Notes: a model not told the origin generated them from the sequence alone. 64,000 bases of DNA from Acidihalobacter ferrooxydans (GCF_001975725.1 NZ_CP019434.1:1633486-1697485); one strand, 5' to 3'; positions 36,189 to 47,269 are shown, numbered from the stretch's first letter. A program made the numbers and translations.

Positions 36189-37328
36189 ATGGCTGCCGGC
36201 GATGACTTTCAGGAACGCACGGAACAGGCGACTCCCAAACGCCTGCGCGAGGCGCGGGAGAAGGGCCAGGTTCCGCGCTCGCGCGAACTCAGCACTATGG
36301 CTGTGGTGCTGGCGGCAGCGGGTGGGTTGTTGATCTTCGGGCCGCATCTGGCGCAAGGATTGCTCGCTCAGATGCGTGATGGCTTGAGCCTGAATCGTGG
36401 CATGGTGACGCATTCGGATCTGTTGATTCCGGCCTTGTTCGAGGCTATACGCAACGCACTCTGGCTGGTGACGCCCTTGCTGGCGCTGTTGGTCGTGGCC
36501 TCACTGCTGGCTTCGGTCGCTCTTGGTGGCTTGAATTTCAGCATCCAGTCTCTGGCGTTCAAGCCGGAGCGCCTCGACCCGCTAAAAGGTCTGGGGCGCG
36601 TGTTTTCGGCCAATGGCCTGATGGAGCTGGTCAAGGCGCTGGTCAAGTTCCTGCTGGTTGGCGGTCTGGCCGTGCTGCTGTTGTGGTACGACGCCCCCAG
36701 GCTGCTCGCGCTGGGTTCTCTACCCCTGAATCCGGCGCTGATGCAGGCCGGTTTCCTGCTCGGTTGGGGCTTTGTGTTGCTCGCCTCGACCCTGATCTTG
36801 ATCGCTGCGGTGGATACGCCTTTTCAACTTTGGCAACACGCCAAGCAATTGCGCATGACCCGCCAGGAAGTGCGCGATGAATTCAAGGAAACCGAAGGTA
36901 AGCCGGAGCTGAAGTCGCGCCAGCGTGCGCTGCAACGCGAAATCGCACAGCGCCGCATGATGGAGGAAGTACCGCGGGCCGACGTCGTCGTCACCAACCC
37001 CACCCATTATGCCGTCGCCTTGCGCTATGAAGAGCAAGGCGCAACGGCGCCAACAGTTGTTGCGAAGGGCCGGGGCGAGATTGCAGCCCGTATCCGGGAG
37101 CGGGCCGAAGCGCATTCCGTTCCGGTTTATTCCGCGCCGCCCCTTGCCCGTTCGCTGTACGCGCATGCGCGTCTGGGCGAAGAAATACCTACTGCGCTGT
37201 ACATTGCCGTGGCGCAATTGCTCGCTTATGTCTATCAGCTCAAGGCGGGGCAGGCGGAGGCGGGCGCGCGTCTGGACTTGCCGATTCCGGCCGAGCTTGA
37301 AGTGCCAGCGACAGGAGAGCCCGACTGA
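36189..37328 (+). CDS. flhB: Flagellar export switch protein FlhB
   Basis: FlhB controls the order of export and cleaves itself at NPTH. The 379-residue protein opens with the conserved ERTEQATPKRLREAREKGQV, has four membrane helices, and carries the autocleavage motif Asn270-Pro-Thr-His273 (VVVTNPTHYAVALRY). A homologue of only its C-terminal half is encoded at 45674-45994. The stop overlaps the flhA ATG. Confidence 0.97.
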   Translation: MAAGDDFQERTEQATPKRLREAREKGQVPRSRELSTMAVVLAAAGGLLIFGPHLAQGLLAQMRDGLSLNRGMVTHSDLLIPALFEAIRNALWLVTPLLALLVVASLLASVALGGLNFSIQSLAFKPERLDPLKGLGRVFSANGLMELVKALVKFLLVGGLAVLLLWYDAPRLLALGSLPLNPALMQAGFLLGWGFVLLASTLILIAAVDTPFQLWQHAKQLRMTRQEVRDEFKETEGKPELKSRQRALQREIAQRRMMEEVPRADVVVTNPTHYAVALRYEEQGATAPTVVAKGRGEIAARIRERAEAHSVPVYSAPPLARSLYAHARLGEEIPTALYIAVAQLLAYVYQLKAGQAEAGARLDLPIPAELEVPATGEPD

Positions 37329-39427
37329 TGGCCGCTTCGGAGGCAGGCGTACTCGGCAGCGTGCGCAGCCTGGCCGCGATGGGGCTGGGTGTACCCGTGG
37401 TGCTGCTGGCCATGCTGGCAATGATCACGTTGCCTTTGCCGCCGTTTGCGCTGGATGTGTTGTTCACCTTCAACATCGCTTTGTCTATGGTCATCGCGTT
37501 GATGACCGTGTACGCGCGCCGTCCGCTGGATTTTTCCATTTTTCCCACTGTCTTGCTGGTAGCCACCTTGTTGAGGTTGGCCTTGAATGTGGCTTCGACC
37601 CGCGTGGTACTGCTCAACGGTTACACCGGCACGGCCGCCGCCGGGCATGTGATTCAGGCCTTTGGCGATTTCGTGATCGGCGGGGACTATGCGGTAGGTC
37701 TGGTGGTTTTCACCATTTTGGTGATCGTCAATGTTATCGTCGTAACCAAGGGTGCCGGCCGAGTCTCGGAAGTCAGCGCGCGCTTTACCCTCGACGCGAT
37801 GCCCGGCAAGCAGATGGCCATCGATGCCGATCTCAACGCCGGCATCATTACCCAGGAAGAAGCGCGCTTAAGGCGCGAAGAGGTGACGCAGGAAGCTGAT
37901 TTCTACGGTGCCATGGATGGCGCCAGCAAGTTCGTACGCGGCGACGCCGTGGCCGGCATCCTTATTCTGTTCGTCAATATCATTGGCGGGCTGGTCATCG
38001 GCATGACCCAACACGGCATGACTTTTCAGGATGCGACGCATAACTACGTGCTGCTGACCATCGGTGATGGTCTTGTGGCTCAGATACCCTCGCTGCTGCT
38101 GGCGACGTCCACCGCGATTATCGTCACCCGCGTCTCGTCCTCCCAGGACATGGGCCAGCAGATCGTGCAGCAGTTGTTCGGCTCGGCTAGAGCCTTGTTC
38201 ATCACCGCCGGCATCATTGGCCTGCTGGGTTTGATACCTGGCATGCCGAGCATCTTTCTGGGTCTGGGCGCGCTTCTGGCAGGAACCGCCTATTGGATGC
38301 TGCGCCGCCAGCAGGCCGCTGCCGCCGCCGAGGCCGAGACATCGGCCGAGCCCGAGCAAACCCGGCAGCGCGAACTCTCCTGGGAGGATGTCGAGCCGGT
38401 CGATATTGTCGAGCTCGAAGTCGGCTATCGCCTGATCCCGCTGGTTGACTCGAATCAGGGCGGGGTGCTGATGACTCGGATCAAGGGGGTGCGCAGAAAG
38501 CTCTCGCAGGAGCTCGGTTTCCTCATCCCGCCGGTGCACATCCGCGACAATCTCGAACTCGCTCCCAATGCCTATCGCATCAGTCTCAATGGCGTGCCAA
38601 TCGGTGAAGCAGAGGTCTACCCGGAGCGCGAACTGGCCATCAATCCCGGCACAGTATTCGGCCATGTGGAAGGCCTGGCTACGCGCGATCCGAGCTTCGG
38701 TCTGGAAGCCGTCTGGATCGAGCCGGGCGAACGCGAGCAGACACAGACCCTGGGCTACACGGTGGTGGACGCGGCCACGGTGATCGCCACCCATCTGAGC
38801 CAGATTCTGCAGGCGCACGCGCATGAACTGCTCGGTCACGAGGAAGTCCAGCACTTGCTCGACCTATTAGTCAAAAAATCGCCCAAGCTGGTCGAGAACC
38901 TGACGCCGAAACCCTTGCCGTTGGGCGTGATATTGAAGGTTCTGCAAAATCTGCTCGCAGAGAGCATTCCGATCCGTGACATCCGGACTATCGCCGAATC
39001 TTTGGCGGCTCAGGCGGGCAGGAGTCAAGACCCTGACGTTCTGACGGCGGGTGTACGCAGTGCGCTCGGCCGCACCATCATCCAGCACATCTACGGAAGC
39101 ACCGAAGAACTGCCCCTGATCACGCTCGACCCCGGGCTGGAACAGATGTTGCAGAAAACCATTCAAAGTGGCAATGGTCTGGCGCTGGAGCCGAATCTGG
39201 CTCAGCGGCTGCAGCAAGCCGTCGCCGCCGCGGCACAGCAGCAAGAAATGGCTGGAGAACCTCCGGTTCTGGTGGTTTCACCCGATCTCCGCCCATGGCT
39301 GGCTCGCTGGTTGCGTCCGCAGATACGCGGTTTGCATGTGCTGGCGTATACCGAAATTTCCGACAACAAGCGGCTGCGCATCGTCGCCACCGTCGGGCGC
39401 AACGATGCGGCCCAGCCCGCCGGGTGA
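37328..39427 (+). CDS. flhA: Flagellar export gate protein FlhA
   Basis: FlhA forms the nonameric export channel that docks chaperone-substrate complexes. The 699-residue protein has eight N-terminal membrane helices, the FHIPEP-family stretch RLALNVASTRVVLLNGYTG and the conserved cytoplasmic loop with KGAGRVSEVSARFTLDAMPG. A large C-terminal cytoplasmic domain follows (from about residue 350), with PVHIRDNLELAPNAYRISLN. Length and order are normal. Confidence 0.97.
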   Translation: MAASEAGVLGSVRSLAAMGLGVPVVLLAMLAMITLPLPPFALDVLFTFNIALSMVIALMTVYARRPLDFSIFPTVLLVATLLRLALNVASTRVVLLNGYTGTAAAGHVIQAFGDFVIGGDYAVGLVVFTILVIVNVIVVTKGAGRVSEVSARFTLDAMPGKQMAIDADLNAGIITQEEARLRREEVTQEADFYGAMDGASKFVRGDAVAGILILFVNIIGGLVIGMTQHGMTFQDATHNYVLLTIGDGLVAQIPSLLLATSTAIIVTRVSSSQDMGQQIVQQLFGSARALFITAGIIGLLGLIPGMPSIFLGLGALLAGTAYWMLRRQQAAAAAEAETSAEPEQTRQRELSWEDVEPVDIVELEVGYRLIPLVDSNQGGVLMTRIKGVRRKLSQELGFLIPPVHIRDNLELAPNAYRISLNGVPIGEAEVYPERELAINPGTVFGHVEGLATRDPSFGLEAVWIEPGEREQTQTLGYTVVDAATVIATHLSQILQAHAHELLGHEEVQHLLDLLVKKSPKLVENLTPKPLPLGVILKVLQNLLAESIPIRDIRTIAESLAAQAGRSQDPDVLTAGVRSALGRTIIQHIYGSTEELPLITLDPGLEQMLQKTIQSGNGLALEPNLAQRLQQAVAAAAQQQEMAGEPPVLVVSPDLRPWLARWLRPQIRGLHVLAYTEISDNKRLRIVATVGRNDAAQPAG

Positions 39428-39487
39428 ACGGCGAGGGCGTGAAGATGATGGAATTCCGAGAATGCAGATGAGAACCGAGAGGCGCAC

Positions 39488-40771
39488 ATGAAAATCAAAC
39501 GGTTCATGGCACCGGATATGAGGCAGGCCATCCGCCGGGTACGCGAGGAATTGGGCATGGACGCCGTAATCCTGTCCAACAAAAAGGTCGACGGCGGCAT
39601 AGAACTGATGGCTGCGATCGATTTCGATGCCGAATGGGCCGAGGGCAAAACCGAGCCTCCGCCGGCCAGCGCCCCGGCGCGTGCCAACGAAGCTGAGGCC
39701 GGGCGTCTTGCCGCAAGAGAGCACTTCGACGCCTTTCCTTCCGTCCGACCAAAGGCTGATCGTCGATGGCCGGACAAGGCGACGCCGCGGCCTGACGACG
39801 AGCCCCTGGATAAAGCGGAGGACTCCGCCACCGTAGCCGCCTTGCAGCAGGAGCTGGCTTCCATGCGCGATCTGCTCGAAGGCCAGCTGGCGCGGATTGC
39901 CTGGAGCGAGTTCACCCGCGAACGCCCGCGCCAGGCAGAGGTCGTACGCCATCTGGAGCGCCTTGGGCTGGATCAGGCCCTGGGCCGCGTGATCGCCGAG
40001 GCCGGCCCACCGACCGCTGATTTCCGTCAAGCCTGGCGCGCTGCCTTGGCCACCCTGGGCAAACGACTACCGGTCAGCCAGGACGATGTGCTGGAGCAGG
40101 GCGGAGTAATCGCGTTGGTCGGCCCCACCGGCGTGGGCAAGACGACCAGCCTGGCCAAGCTGGCAGCACGCTATATCATCCGGCATGGAAAGCGCGATGT
40201 CGTTTTGGTCAATACGGATGCCTACCGCATCGGCACGCTGGCACAATTGAACACGCTCGGCCAGTTGCTGGGCGTGCCGGTGTATCAGGCCGAGAATCCA
40301 GAGGCACTGGCGCGTGTGCTCAGGGGCTTGCATGACAAACGCCTGATTCTGATCGACACCCCCGGCATGGCGCCGCGTGACGACGCCCTGAGGCCGCAGT
40401 TGCAAACCCTGGCCGCGATCCCCGGCGTCACGCTAACTCTGGTGCTCGCGGCCAATATGGCCCGCAGCACACTGACTGAAACGCTTCAGCGGTTCGGTCA
40501 GGTGCCGCTCGATGGCGCGATTCTGACCCGGCTGGACGAGGCGGAAACGCTCGGTGAGGCGCTGTCCGCCCTGATCGAGGCCAAAGGCCCGCCTCTGGGG
40601 TATCTGGGTACGGGGCAGCGGATTGCGGACGATTTCGAGCCGGCGGACAGGCAGCATTTGCTGGTCCGGGCCGTCGAGCTGGCCCGTCGACGTGAACGGG
40701 AAACTCGGGCCAGGGCCACTGCACATACCCCATCCGCCCATCACGAGAGGCCGTCTGTCCATGCACAATGA
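39488..40771 (+). CDS. flhF: Flagellar placement GTPase FlhF
   Basis: FlhF is an SRP-type GTPase that marks the pole for flagellum assembly. The 427-residue protein starts with MKIKRFMAPDMRQAIRRVRE, the family B-domain opening. A Pro- and Glu-rich linker at about 55-115 follows. The NG domain contains LVGPTGVGKTTSLAKLAARY near residue 210 and the switch DTPGMAPRD. AGAGGC lies upstream of the ATG. It overlaps flhG by 11 bases, the usual pairing of the antagonistic number and place regulators. Confidence 0.95.
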   Translation: MKIKRFMAPDMRQAIRRVREELGMDAVILSNKKVDGGIELMAAIDFDAEWAEGKTEPPPASAPARANEAEAGRLAAREHFDAFPSVRPKADRRWPDKATPRPDDEPLDKAEDSATVAALQQELASMRDLLEGQLARIAWSEFTRERPRQAEVVRHLERLGLDQALGRVIAEAGPPTADFRQAWRAALATLGKRLPVSQDDVLEQGGVIALVGPTGVGKTTSLAKLAARYIIRHGKRDVVLVNTDAYRIGTLAQLNTLGQLLGVPVYQAENPEALARVLRGLHDKRLILIDTPGMAPRDDALRPQLQTLAAIPGVTLTLVLAANMARSTLTETLQRFGQVPLDGAILTRLDEAETLGEALSALIEAKGPPLGYLGTGQRIADDFEPADRQHLLVRAVELARRRERETRARATAHTPSAHHERPSVHAQ

Positions 40772-41636
40772 TACTGATCGGGCGCCTGCGCCCCAGGACG
40801 GATCGCGGCCGGTACGGGTTATCGCCGTTACCAGCGGCAAGGGTGGCGTCGGCAAGACCAACGTTTCTGTAAATATGGCAATTGCCCTGGCAGACATGGG
40901 CAGGCAGGTGACGCTGCTGGATGCCGATCTGGGACTGGCCAATATCGATGTGGTGCTTGGCCTACAGCCCCGGCGAAACCTGTCCCATGTCGTTAACGGC
41001 GAATGCGGCCTCGACGAAATCATGGTAGACGGGCCACGTGGCTTGCATGTGATCCCGGCAGCCTCCGGCGTGTCGCAGATGGGGCGTTTGTCTCGAGCCG
41101 AGCATGCGGGTCTGATCCGGGCTTTCAGTCAGCTGAGCCTGCCGCTGGATGTGCTGGTGGTGGATACGCCGGCAGGCATATCCGAAGATGTCATCAGTTT
41201 CACCACCGCGGCTCAGGAACTCGTAGTCGTCGTCTGCGATGAACCGGCGTCCATGACCGATGCCTACGCGCTGATCAAGGTCTTGAGCCGGGAACACGGC
41301 ATCGGCCGATTCCATGTGCTGGCCAACCGCGTCCGGGATGAGGCCGAGGGCAGGACCCTGTTTCGCAAGATCGCTGCGGTGTGTGACCGTTTCCTGGATG
41401 TGACCCTGCATTACATCGGCAGCGTGCCGGAAGACCCGCAGCTACGCCTCGCCGTCCAGAGGCAAAGCGCGGTGGTGGACATCTATCCCGGCAGCCCGGC
41501 CGGCAAGGCCTTCAAGCAGCTGGCTGCCCGGATTGAGAACTGGCCGGCGCAGCGTGGCCCGCGGGGGCATCTCGAGTTTTTCGTCGAACGCCTGCTCAAT
41601 GCACAATTGCCGCCGGCGATGACCGGGAGTGACTGA
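40761..41636 (+). CDS. flhG: Flagellar number regulator FlhG/FleN
   Basis: FlhG is a MinD-like ATPase that limits the number of flagella; FleN also restrains FleQ. The 291-residue protein has the deviant Walker A TSGKGGVGKTNVSVNMAIAL near residue 23 and LLDADLGLANIDVVLGLQP. An amphipathic C-terminal helix follows. An N-terminal activation helix of the DQAxxLR type is not obvious. The ATG at 40761 is chosen because the upstream frame lies inside flhF. fliA follows after two bases. Confidence 0.94.
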   Translation: MHNDTDRAPAPQDGSRPVRVIAVTSGKGGVGKTNVSVNMAIALADMGRQVTLLDADLGLANIDVVLGLQPRRNLSHVVNGECGLDEIMVDGPRGLHVIPAASGVSQMGRLSRAEHAGLIRAFSQLSLPLDVLVVDTPAGISEDVISFTTAAQELVVVVCDEPASMTDAYALIKVLSREHGIGRFHVLANRVRDEAEGRTLFRKIAAVCDRFLDVTLHYIGSVPEDPQLRLAVQRQSAVVDIYPGSPAGKAFKQLAARIENWPAQRGPRGHLEFFVERLLNAQLPPAMTGSD

Positions 41637-41638
41637 GC

Positions 41639-42361
41639 GTGTATGCGGTTAGCGAACCGGGCGATGTGAACCGGCTGGTTACCGATCACCTGCTGTTAGT
41701 GAATCGTATTGCGTACCATTTGATCCATCGCCTTCCCGACAGCGTGCAGATCGACGATCTGGTGCAAGCGGGCCTTCTCGGGCTGATCGAGGCGGCGCGG
41801 CATTACCGCACGGACCAGGGCGCCAGCTTCGAAACCTATGCAGGCATCCGCATTCGCGGGGCCATGCTCGACGAGGTGCGCCGGCATGGCTGGGCGCCGC
41901 GCTCGGTGCATCGCAAGGCCAGGACTTTGTCGGCAGCCGTGCAGGCGGTCGAGCACCGTCTGGGACGGGCGGCGCGGGATGCGGAAGTGGCGGCAGAATT
42001 GGGCCTCGGGCTTGAGGATTACCATCAATTGGTGCGAGAGGCGGCGAGCTATCAGGTATTCAGTTTCGACGACGCCATTGGCGATGACGATGATCTCCCC
42101 GCTGGGGAAACATACGCGCCGACCGACGCAGAGACCCCCTACGACAGCCTGGCCAATGAGGCTTTCAGGGAGGCGTTGACCAAAACGATTGCCCGATTGC
42201 CCGAGCGTGAGGCGCTGGTGCTGTCACTTTATTACGACGATGAACTGAACCTGCGCGAAATCGGAGAGGTGCTCGGTGTTTCCGAATCGCGCGTGTCGCA
42301 GATTCACAGCCAGGCGCTCGTGCGCTTGCGCGCCAGAATGCGTGACTGGCGCGGTGAATAA
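41639..42361 (+). CDS. fliA: Flagellar sigma factor FliA (sigma-28)
   Basis: FliA directs RNA polymerase to late flagellar promoters such as those seen before fliC and flgM. The 240-residue protein has region 2 (QIDDLVQAGLLGLIEAARHY), region 3 and region 4 (LPEREALVLSLYYDDELNLR, and LGVSESRVSQIHSQALVRLR). The start is a GTG at 41639, two bases after flhG. Its activity should be held by the FlgM encoded at 49716. Confidence 0.96.
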   Translation: MYAVSEPGDVNRLVTDHLLLVNRIAYHLIHRLPDSVQIDDLVQAGLLGLIEAARHYRTDQGASFETYAGIRIRGAMLDEVRRHGWAPRSVHRKARTLSAAVQAVEHRLGRAARDAEVAAELGLGLEDYHQLVREAASYQVFSFDDAIGDDDDLPAGETYAPTDAETPYDSLANEAFREALTKTIARLPEREALVLSLYYDDELNLREIGEVLGVSESRVSQIHSQALVRLRARMRDWRGE

Positions 42362-42376
42362 CCCGGGCGTAAGGGG

Positions 42377-42608
42377 GAAGAAACGGCACTACGGCAGACT
42401 CCTAGAACATAGTCAGACAGGCTCCTGGATCCTCTATCCGTTCGAACAGGGCAAGGCGCTCGACATGCCGGGTAGAACGGCATAGCCGGGGACTGGAGAA
42501 ATACCCTCGACTGCCGATATAGAGGTATGCGGCAACAAAACACTACGGCAGCCTCGTCGGCGGCCTGTATCGGATGAGCGCCATGTTTTTTGTCCGACAG
42601 GCTCCTGG
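42377..42608. repeat. Family 1 repeat, composite copy B, between fliA and motA
   Basis: The right end of family 1, GACAGGCTCCTGG, occurs twice in the same orientation at 42416-42428 and 42596-42608. CACTACGGCAG also occurs twice (42387 and 42541). This indicates two tandem, partly degraded units. The whole fliA-motA gap (42362-42724) holds no gene. A GCCGATAT at 42513-42520 matches a FliA -10 box, but the expected -35 position reads TGGA, so a sigma-28 promoter here is doubtful. Confidence 0.65.
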
Positions 42609-42724
42609 GAGCCGGCACGACGTGGATTTACCTCAACCGGGAGCGTTCTTGGAAATGCGTTTGAACAGGCATGTCACCGTGATTCGGCGTGCGCGCGACC
42701 GCCTGTCGGGGACGGCTCGCTGAG

Positions 42725-43471
42725 ATGAGAGTCGATATTCTCACGCTTGCCGGTCTGGTGATCGCTTTCGCCGCGATCCTCGGCGGCAACATGATCGAAG
42801 GAGGACGGGTCGGTTCGCTGCTTCAGTTCACCGCCTTTGTTATCGTGATCGGTGGAACTTTTGGGGCGGTTTTACTGCAAACACCGCTGAAAGTTTTTCT
42901 TCCGGCCATGAAGATGCTGCTCTGGGTCTTCATCCCGCCGCCAATGGACGCAGGAAAACAGATCGAGGAAATCCTCGAATGGAGCCAATTGGCGCGCCGG
43001 GAAGGATTACTCGGTCTGGAGCAGATTTCGGAAGACCACGACGAGCCCTTTGCCCGTAAGGGGTTACAGATGCTGGTGGACGGACGTGAACCCGAAATGA
43101 TCCGCTCCATCATGGAAGTCGAACTCGATTCGATGGAAGAGCAAGCGATGCATGCCGCCAAGGTCTTCGAGGCGGCGGGCGGGTATGCGCCGACGATCGG
43201 CATTCTCGGGGCCGTCATGGGCTTGATTCACGTCATGGAGCATCTGGCGGAACCGTCAAAACTGGGTGCGGGCATTGCGGTGGCTTTCGTGGCCACGATC
43301 TATGGCGTTGGCTCAGCCAATCTGGTGTTGTTGCCCATTGCCGGCAAGCTCAAATCGATCGTGCTGGCCCAGAGCCGCATGCGGGAAATGATGATCGAAG
43401 GATTGACGGCGATCGCCGAGGGGGAGAATCCCCGCGCGATCGAGGCCAAACTTCGGGGTTACATTCAGTAA
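42725..43471 (+). CDS. motA: Flagellar stator protein MotA/MotC family
   Basis: The stator A subunit surrounds the B subunit and presses on FliG. The 248-residue protein has four membrane helices: the first from residue 6 (LTLAGLVIAFAAILGGNMIE), a second with FVIVIGGTFGAVLLQTPL, and a third and fourth after residue 150 (ILGAVMGLIHVMEHLAE, and GAGIAVAFVATIYGVGSANL). A cytoplasmic loop contains the charged residues that contact FliG. The sequence style is closest to the MotC/PomA group, and ion choice cannot be decided. The ATG at 42725 is chosen over an upstream frame start at 42689. Confidence 0.92.
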   Translation: MRVDILTLAGLVIAFAAILGGNMIEGGRVGSLLQFTAFVIVIGGTFGAVLLQTPLKVFLPAMKMLLWVFIPPPMDAGKQIEEILEWSQLARREGLLGLEQISEDHDEPFARKGLQMLVDGREPEMIRSIMEVELDSMEEQAMHAAKVFEAAGGYAPTIGILGAVMGLIHVMEHLAEPSKLGAGIAVAFVATIYGVGSANLVLLPIAGKLKSIVLAQSRMREMMIEGLTAIAEGENPRAIEAKLRGYIQ

Positions 43472-43484
43472 CAGGGGAAAAACC

Positions 43485-45143
<1,659 letters not shown>

Positions 45144-45236
45144 ACAGCGCACAGGACACGATTGGCATGATTAGATCCGGTAGCCGACGACTGTTGGTTG
45201 TCCGATCAATGAGTGCCGAATGATCCGAGAGACGAC

Positions 45237-45725
45237 ATGCAATTCGATTGGCTCAGCATCCTGATCGCGCTGGATTTGATCTATTTTCCCTTGTTTGCCG
45301 TCTGGGCGGCATGGCAGGCGTTGAAATTCAACCGCGCGGGATACATGACACGCACCGAGTTCGCAAAGCATGGCCTGGAGGGACAAATCGAGGCGTTGCG
45401 TGAGGAACTCGAAGCCGCCAAAGCGGCGCAGGCGGAAACGCAGGCGCGGCTGGGGGCAGGGTTGGAGCAACTGCGCGAACGCGTGGATGCGCTGGAGTTG
45501 CGTGCCCAGTCGGGCGGTGTCCATGTGCAGGCACTGCGCCTGCTCGAAAGCGGCATGGACGTGGACGAACTCGCCTCGGCGTGCGATCTGTCCAGAGGCG
45601 AAGTCGAATTATTGCAGGCGTTGCATGCCGCGGGTCAGGGCCGACAACCGGATCAGGCCGCGACGGACCGCAATCATTCCGGCGGCGCTTCCGGCGCGAG
45701 AGGAGACTCCCCGCTCAGCCGGTAG
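45237..45725 (+). CDS. DUF2802 family flagellar-cluster protein
   Basis: The 162-residue product has an N-terminal membrane helix (LSILIALDLIYFPLFAVWAA), a coiled coil (EGQIEALREELEAAKAAQAE) and a short C-terminal helix-turn-helix-like segment (GMDVDELASACDLSRGEVEL). This matches the DUF2802 proteins that close the motCD-parA-cheW set in Pseudomonas-type clusters; their function is unknown to me. The ATG at 45237 is preferred to a GTG at 45213. Its last 52 bases overlap the 3' end of a gene on the other strand. The expected cheW between parA and this gene is absent. Confidence 0.8.
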   Translation: MQFDWLSILIALDLIYFPLFAVWAAWQALKFNRAGYMTRTEFAKHGLEGQIEALREELEAAKAAQAETQARLGAGLEQLRERVDALELRAQSGGVHVQALRLLESGMDVDELASACDLSRGEVELLQALHAAGQGRQPDQAATDRNHSGGASGARGDSPLSR

Positions 45726-45994
45726 GCGAATGCCAGCACTTCGGCGACCGCCACATAAAGATCTTCCGGTATCTCCTCGCCCAGCGGCACGTGCGCCAGC
45801 ACTCCGCACAATTCAGGGTCCTGCCTGATGGGTACGGCATGTTCCTGGGCCAAGGCCAGAACTCTTTCTCCGATAACACCATATCCCTTGGCGGTGACCT
45901 GCGGCGCACCTTGTCCGCTGTAGCGCAGGGCGACCGCGAGCAGACGCCTGTCTTCCTTGTCCTTACTGGAAGTTGTGCCGTGTCCGCCGTTCAT
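45674..45994 (-). CDS. FlhB C-terminal domain-like protein (FlhX/FhlB type)
   Basis: The 106-residue protein corresponds to the cytoplasmic C-terminal domain of FlhB, seen in LAVALRYSGQGAPQVTAKG and VPLGEEIPEDLYVAVAEVLA. It lacks the membrane part, and the NPTH cleavage site is missing because the protein starts just after it (compare the FlhB fragment YAVALRYEE). Such small paralogues occur in other bacteria and can partly replace cleaved FlhB. It overlaps the upstream fliK-like gene by four bases, so both probably modulate export-specificity switching together. Confidence 0.88.
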   Translation of the reverse strand: MNGGHGTTSSKDKEDRRLLAVALRYSGQGAPQVTAKGYGVIGERVLALAQEHAVPIRQDPELCGVLAHVPLGEEIPEDLYVAVAEVLAFAYRLSGESPLAPEAPPE

Positions 45995-47064
45995 ACCTGT
46001 CTGTCCACGAGTCGGCCTCCCGGCCCGTCGCTTGGCGTGGCGGCTTCAGGCGCGTGACCGTGGAAGGCCTCCAGAACGCCTGGTTGGACTCCTCGGTCGC
46101 GCCAGGCCGCTTCCAGCTCGGGCAATGATGATTGGATCATGGCGAAGGTCGTACGCCGCTCGGCCCAGAAATGGGCCGAGACCGAACCTTTGATATTCCT
46201 TATCCGGGCCTCGATCGGGCCGAGACGGGGAAGATCGAGGCCCAGTCGCACACTCCAGTATCCACTCGCATCGCCGGTCTCCTCCCGGTCATTGCGGTCG
46301 GCTTCGACTTCGAGCCGCAGGGTCTGGAACCCGGCCTGCGTCTTGAATGGAATCTCGATCAGCCAGTGGTTCTGGGCGGCGGATTGCGCAGCAGACGTAC
46401 TGTGCAGCTGGTTCAGTGTGATCCGAGCGGTGATCGCTTCCAGTGCACTGCGGATACCGGATGGGGTTTCATTGTTGATTCCACCGAGAGTCTTTGCCAA
46501 TTGAAGCTTGAAATCAACCGGCGAGAGCTTCAGTCCGCCCCGAATTTTCGCCTCCAGAAAACTGCCTGAGCGATCAATCGCTTCACGCAAAGTCTGCGCT
46601 TGTCCGAGCGTTTCCAGAGTGGGTCTGTCCTGGACGAGCTGATTAAGCATCCGCTGAGTTTCCGCGTCAGGGGAGGTGGGTTTGGACGCCAGGATCTGCA
46701 AACCCCGGCCAAGAGCAATCTGCTGACTCAGGAGAGACTTCACAACGGCAAGCAGGGGCGTTCGGGTTAGGGAAGGGGTGGTTCGGCGTGTGGCGCTAGA
46801 AGCCGTCTCGATGATCTGCAGTCGCGTTTCAGGACCAGAACGCGTGACCCGCAACTGAACCGATTCACCAGCATGGAGCGGCGTTTGCGAACGTACGGTG
46901 TACTCGCTGCCGCCGATGCGCAGCACAGCCCGCCCTCCGCCGGTGCCCGCAGGCGTGCCGGAGATGATCAGAGCCCGGAGCATCTGCCCCGTTTTCCAGT
47001 CTTGCAGGGACTGCTGGGTACTGCCGCCAACCATCCGGCCGAGCAGGCGCAGACTGTTATCCAT
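45991..47064 (-). CDS. Second FliK-like flagellar hook-length control domain protein
   Basis: The 357-residue protein has an N-terminal beta-rich domain (GGSEYTVRSQTPLHAGESVQ), a helical middle and a C-terminal domain resembling Flg_hook (IEARIRNIKGSVSAHFWAER, then TFAMIQSSLPELEAAWRDRG). It is a distinct gene from fliK at 22269 and lacks the Gln-rich tail. The partner downstream is an FlhB C-terminal-like protein, mirroring the FliK-FlhB interaction of the main export switch. The exact role is unknown. Confidence 0.8.
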   Translation of the reverse strand: MDNSLRLLGRMVGGSTQQSLQDWKTGQMLRALIISGTPAGTGGGRAVLRIGGSEYTVRSQTPLHAGESVQLRVTRSGPETRLQIIETASSATRRTTPSLTRTPLLAVVKSLLSQQIALGRGLQILASKPTSPDAETQRMLNQLVQDRPTLETLGQAQTLREAIDRSGSFLEAKIRGGLKLSPVDFKLQLAKTLGGINNETPSGIRSALEAITARITLNQLHSTSAAQSAAQNHWLIEIPFKTQAGFQTLRLEVEADRNDREETGDASGYWSVRLGLDLPRLGPIEARIRNIKGSVSAHFWAERRTTFAMIQSSLPELEAAWRDRGVQPGVLEAFHGHAPEAATPSDGPGGRLVDRQV

Positions 47065-47100
47065 TCTTCCTCTCAGCGTAAGCGGGAATCATGCGAACCC

Positions 47101-47269
47101 TTCAACCCAGGTGATTCATCAGGAGAGGTGTCTTTGCTTGATCTTTGAATTCACACAAAAACTTCTTCTCACGGGCATGGCGCAAAGATGTCGCTCAGGA
47201 ATAAAATCCCCTGTGAATCCCGATTTTTGAAAAATCATCACCTCCTCTAATGAAATACCCGAGGTTCAA
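47101..47269. repeat. Palindromic repeat, family 2, copy 2
   Basis: TTCAACCCAGGTGATTCATC (47101-47120), continuing into AGGAGAGGTG, is the imperfect inverse of CACCTCCTCTAATGAAATAC (starting 47239), which continues to GAGGTTCAA at 47269. The inner arms TTTGAATTCACAC and CTGTGAATCCCG also pair. The right end contains the TGA stop codon of the HDOD gene on the minus strand. It fills most of the 201-base gap between two minus-strand genes. Confidence 0.8.
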
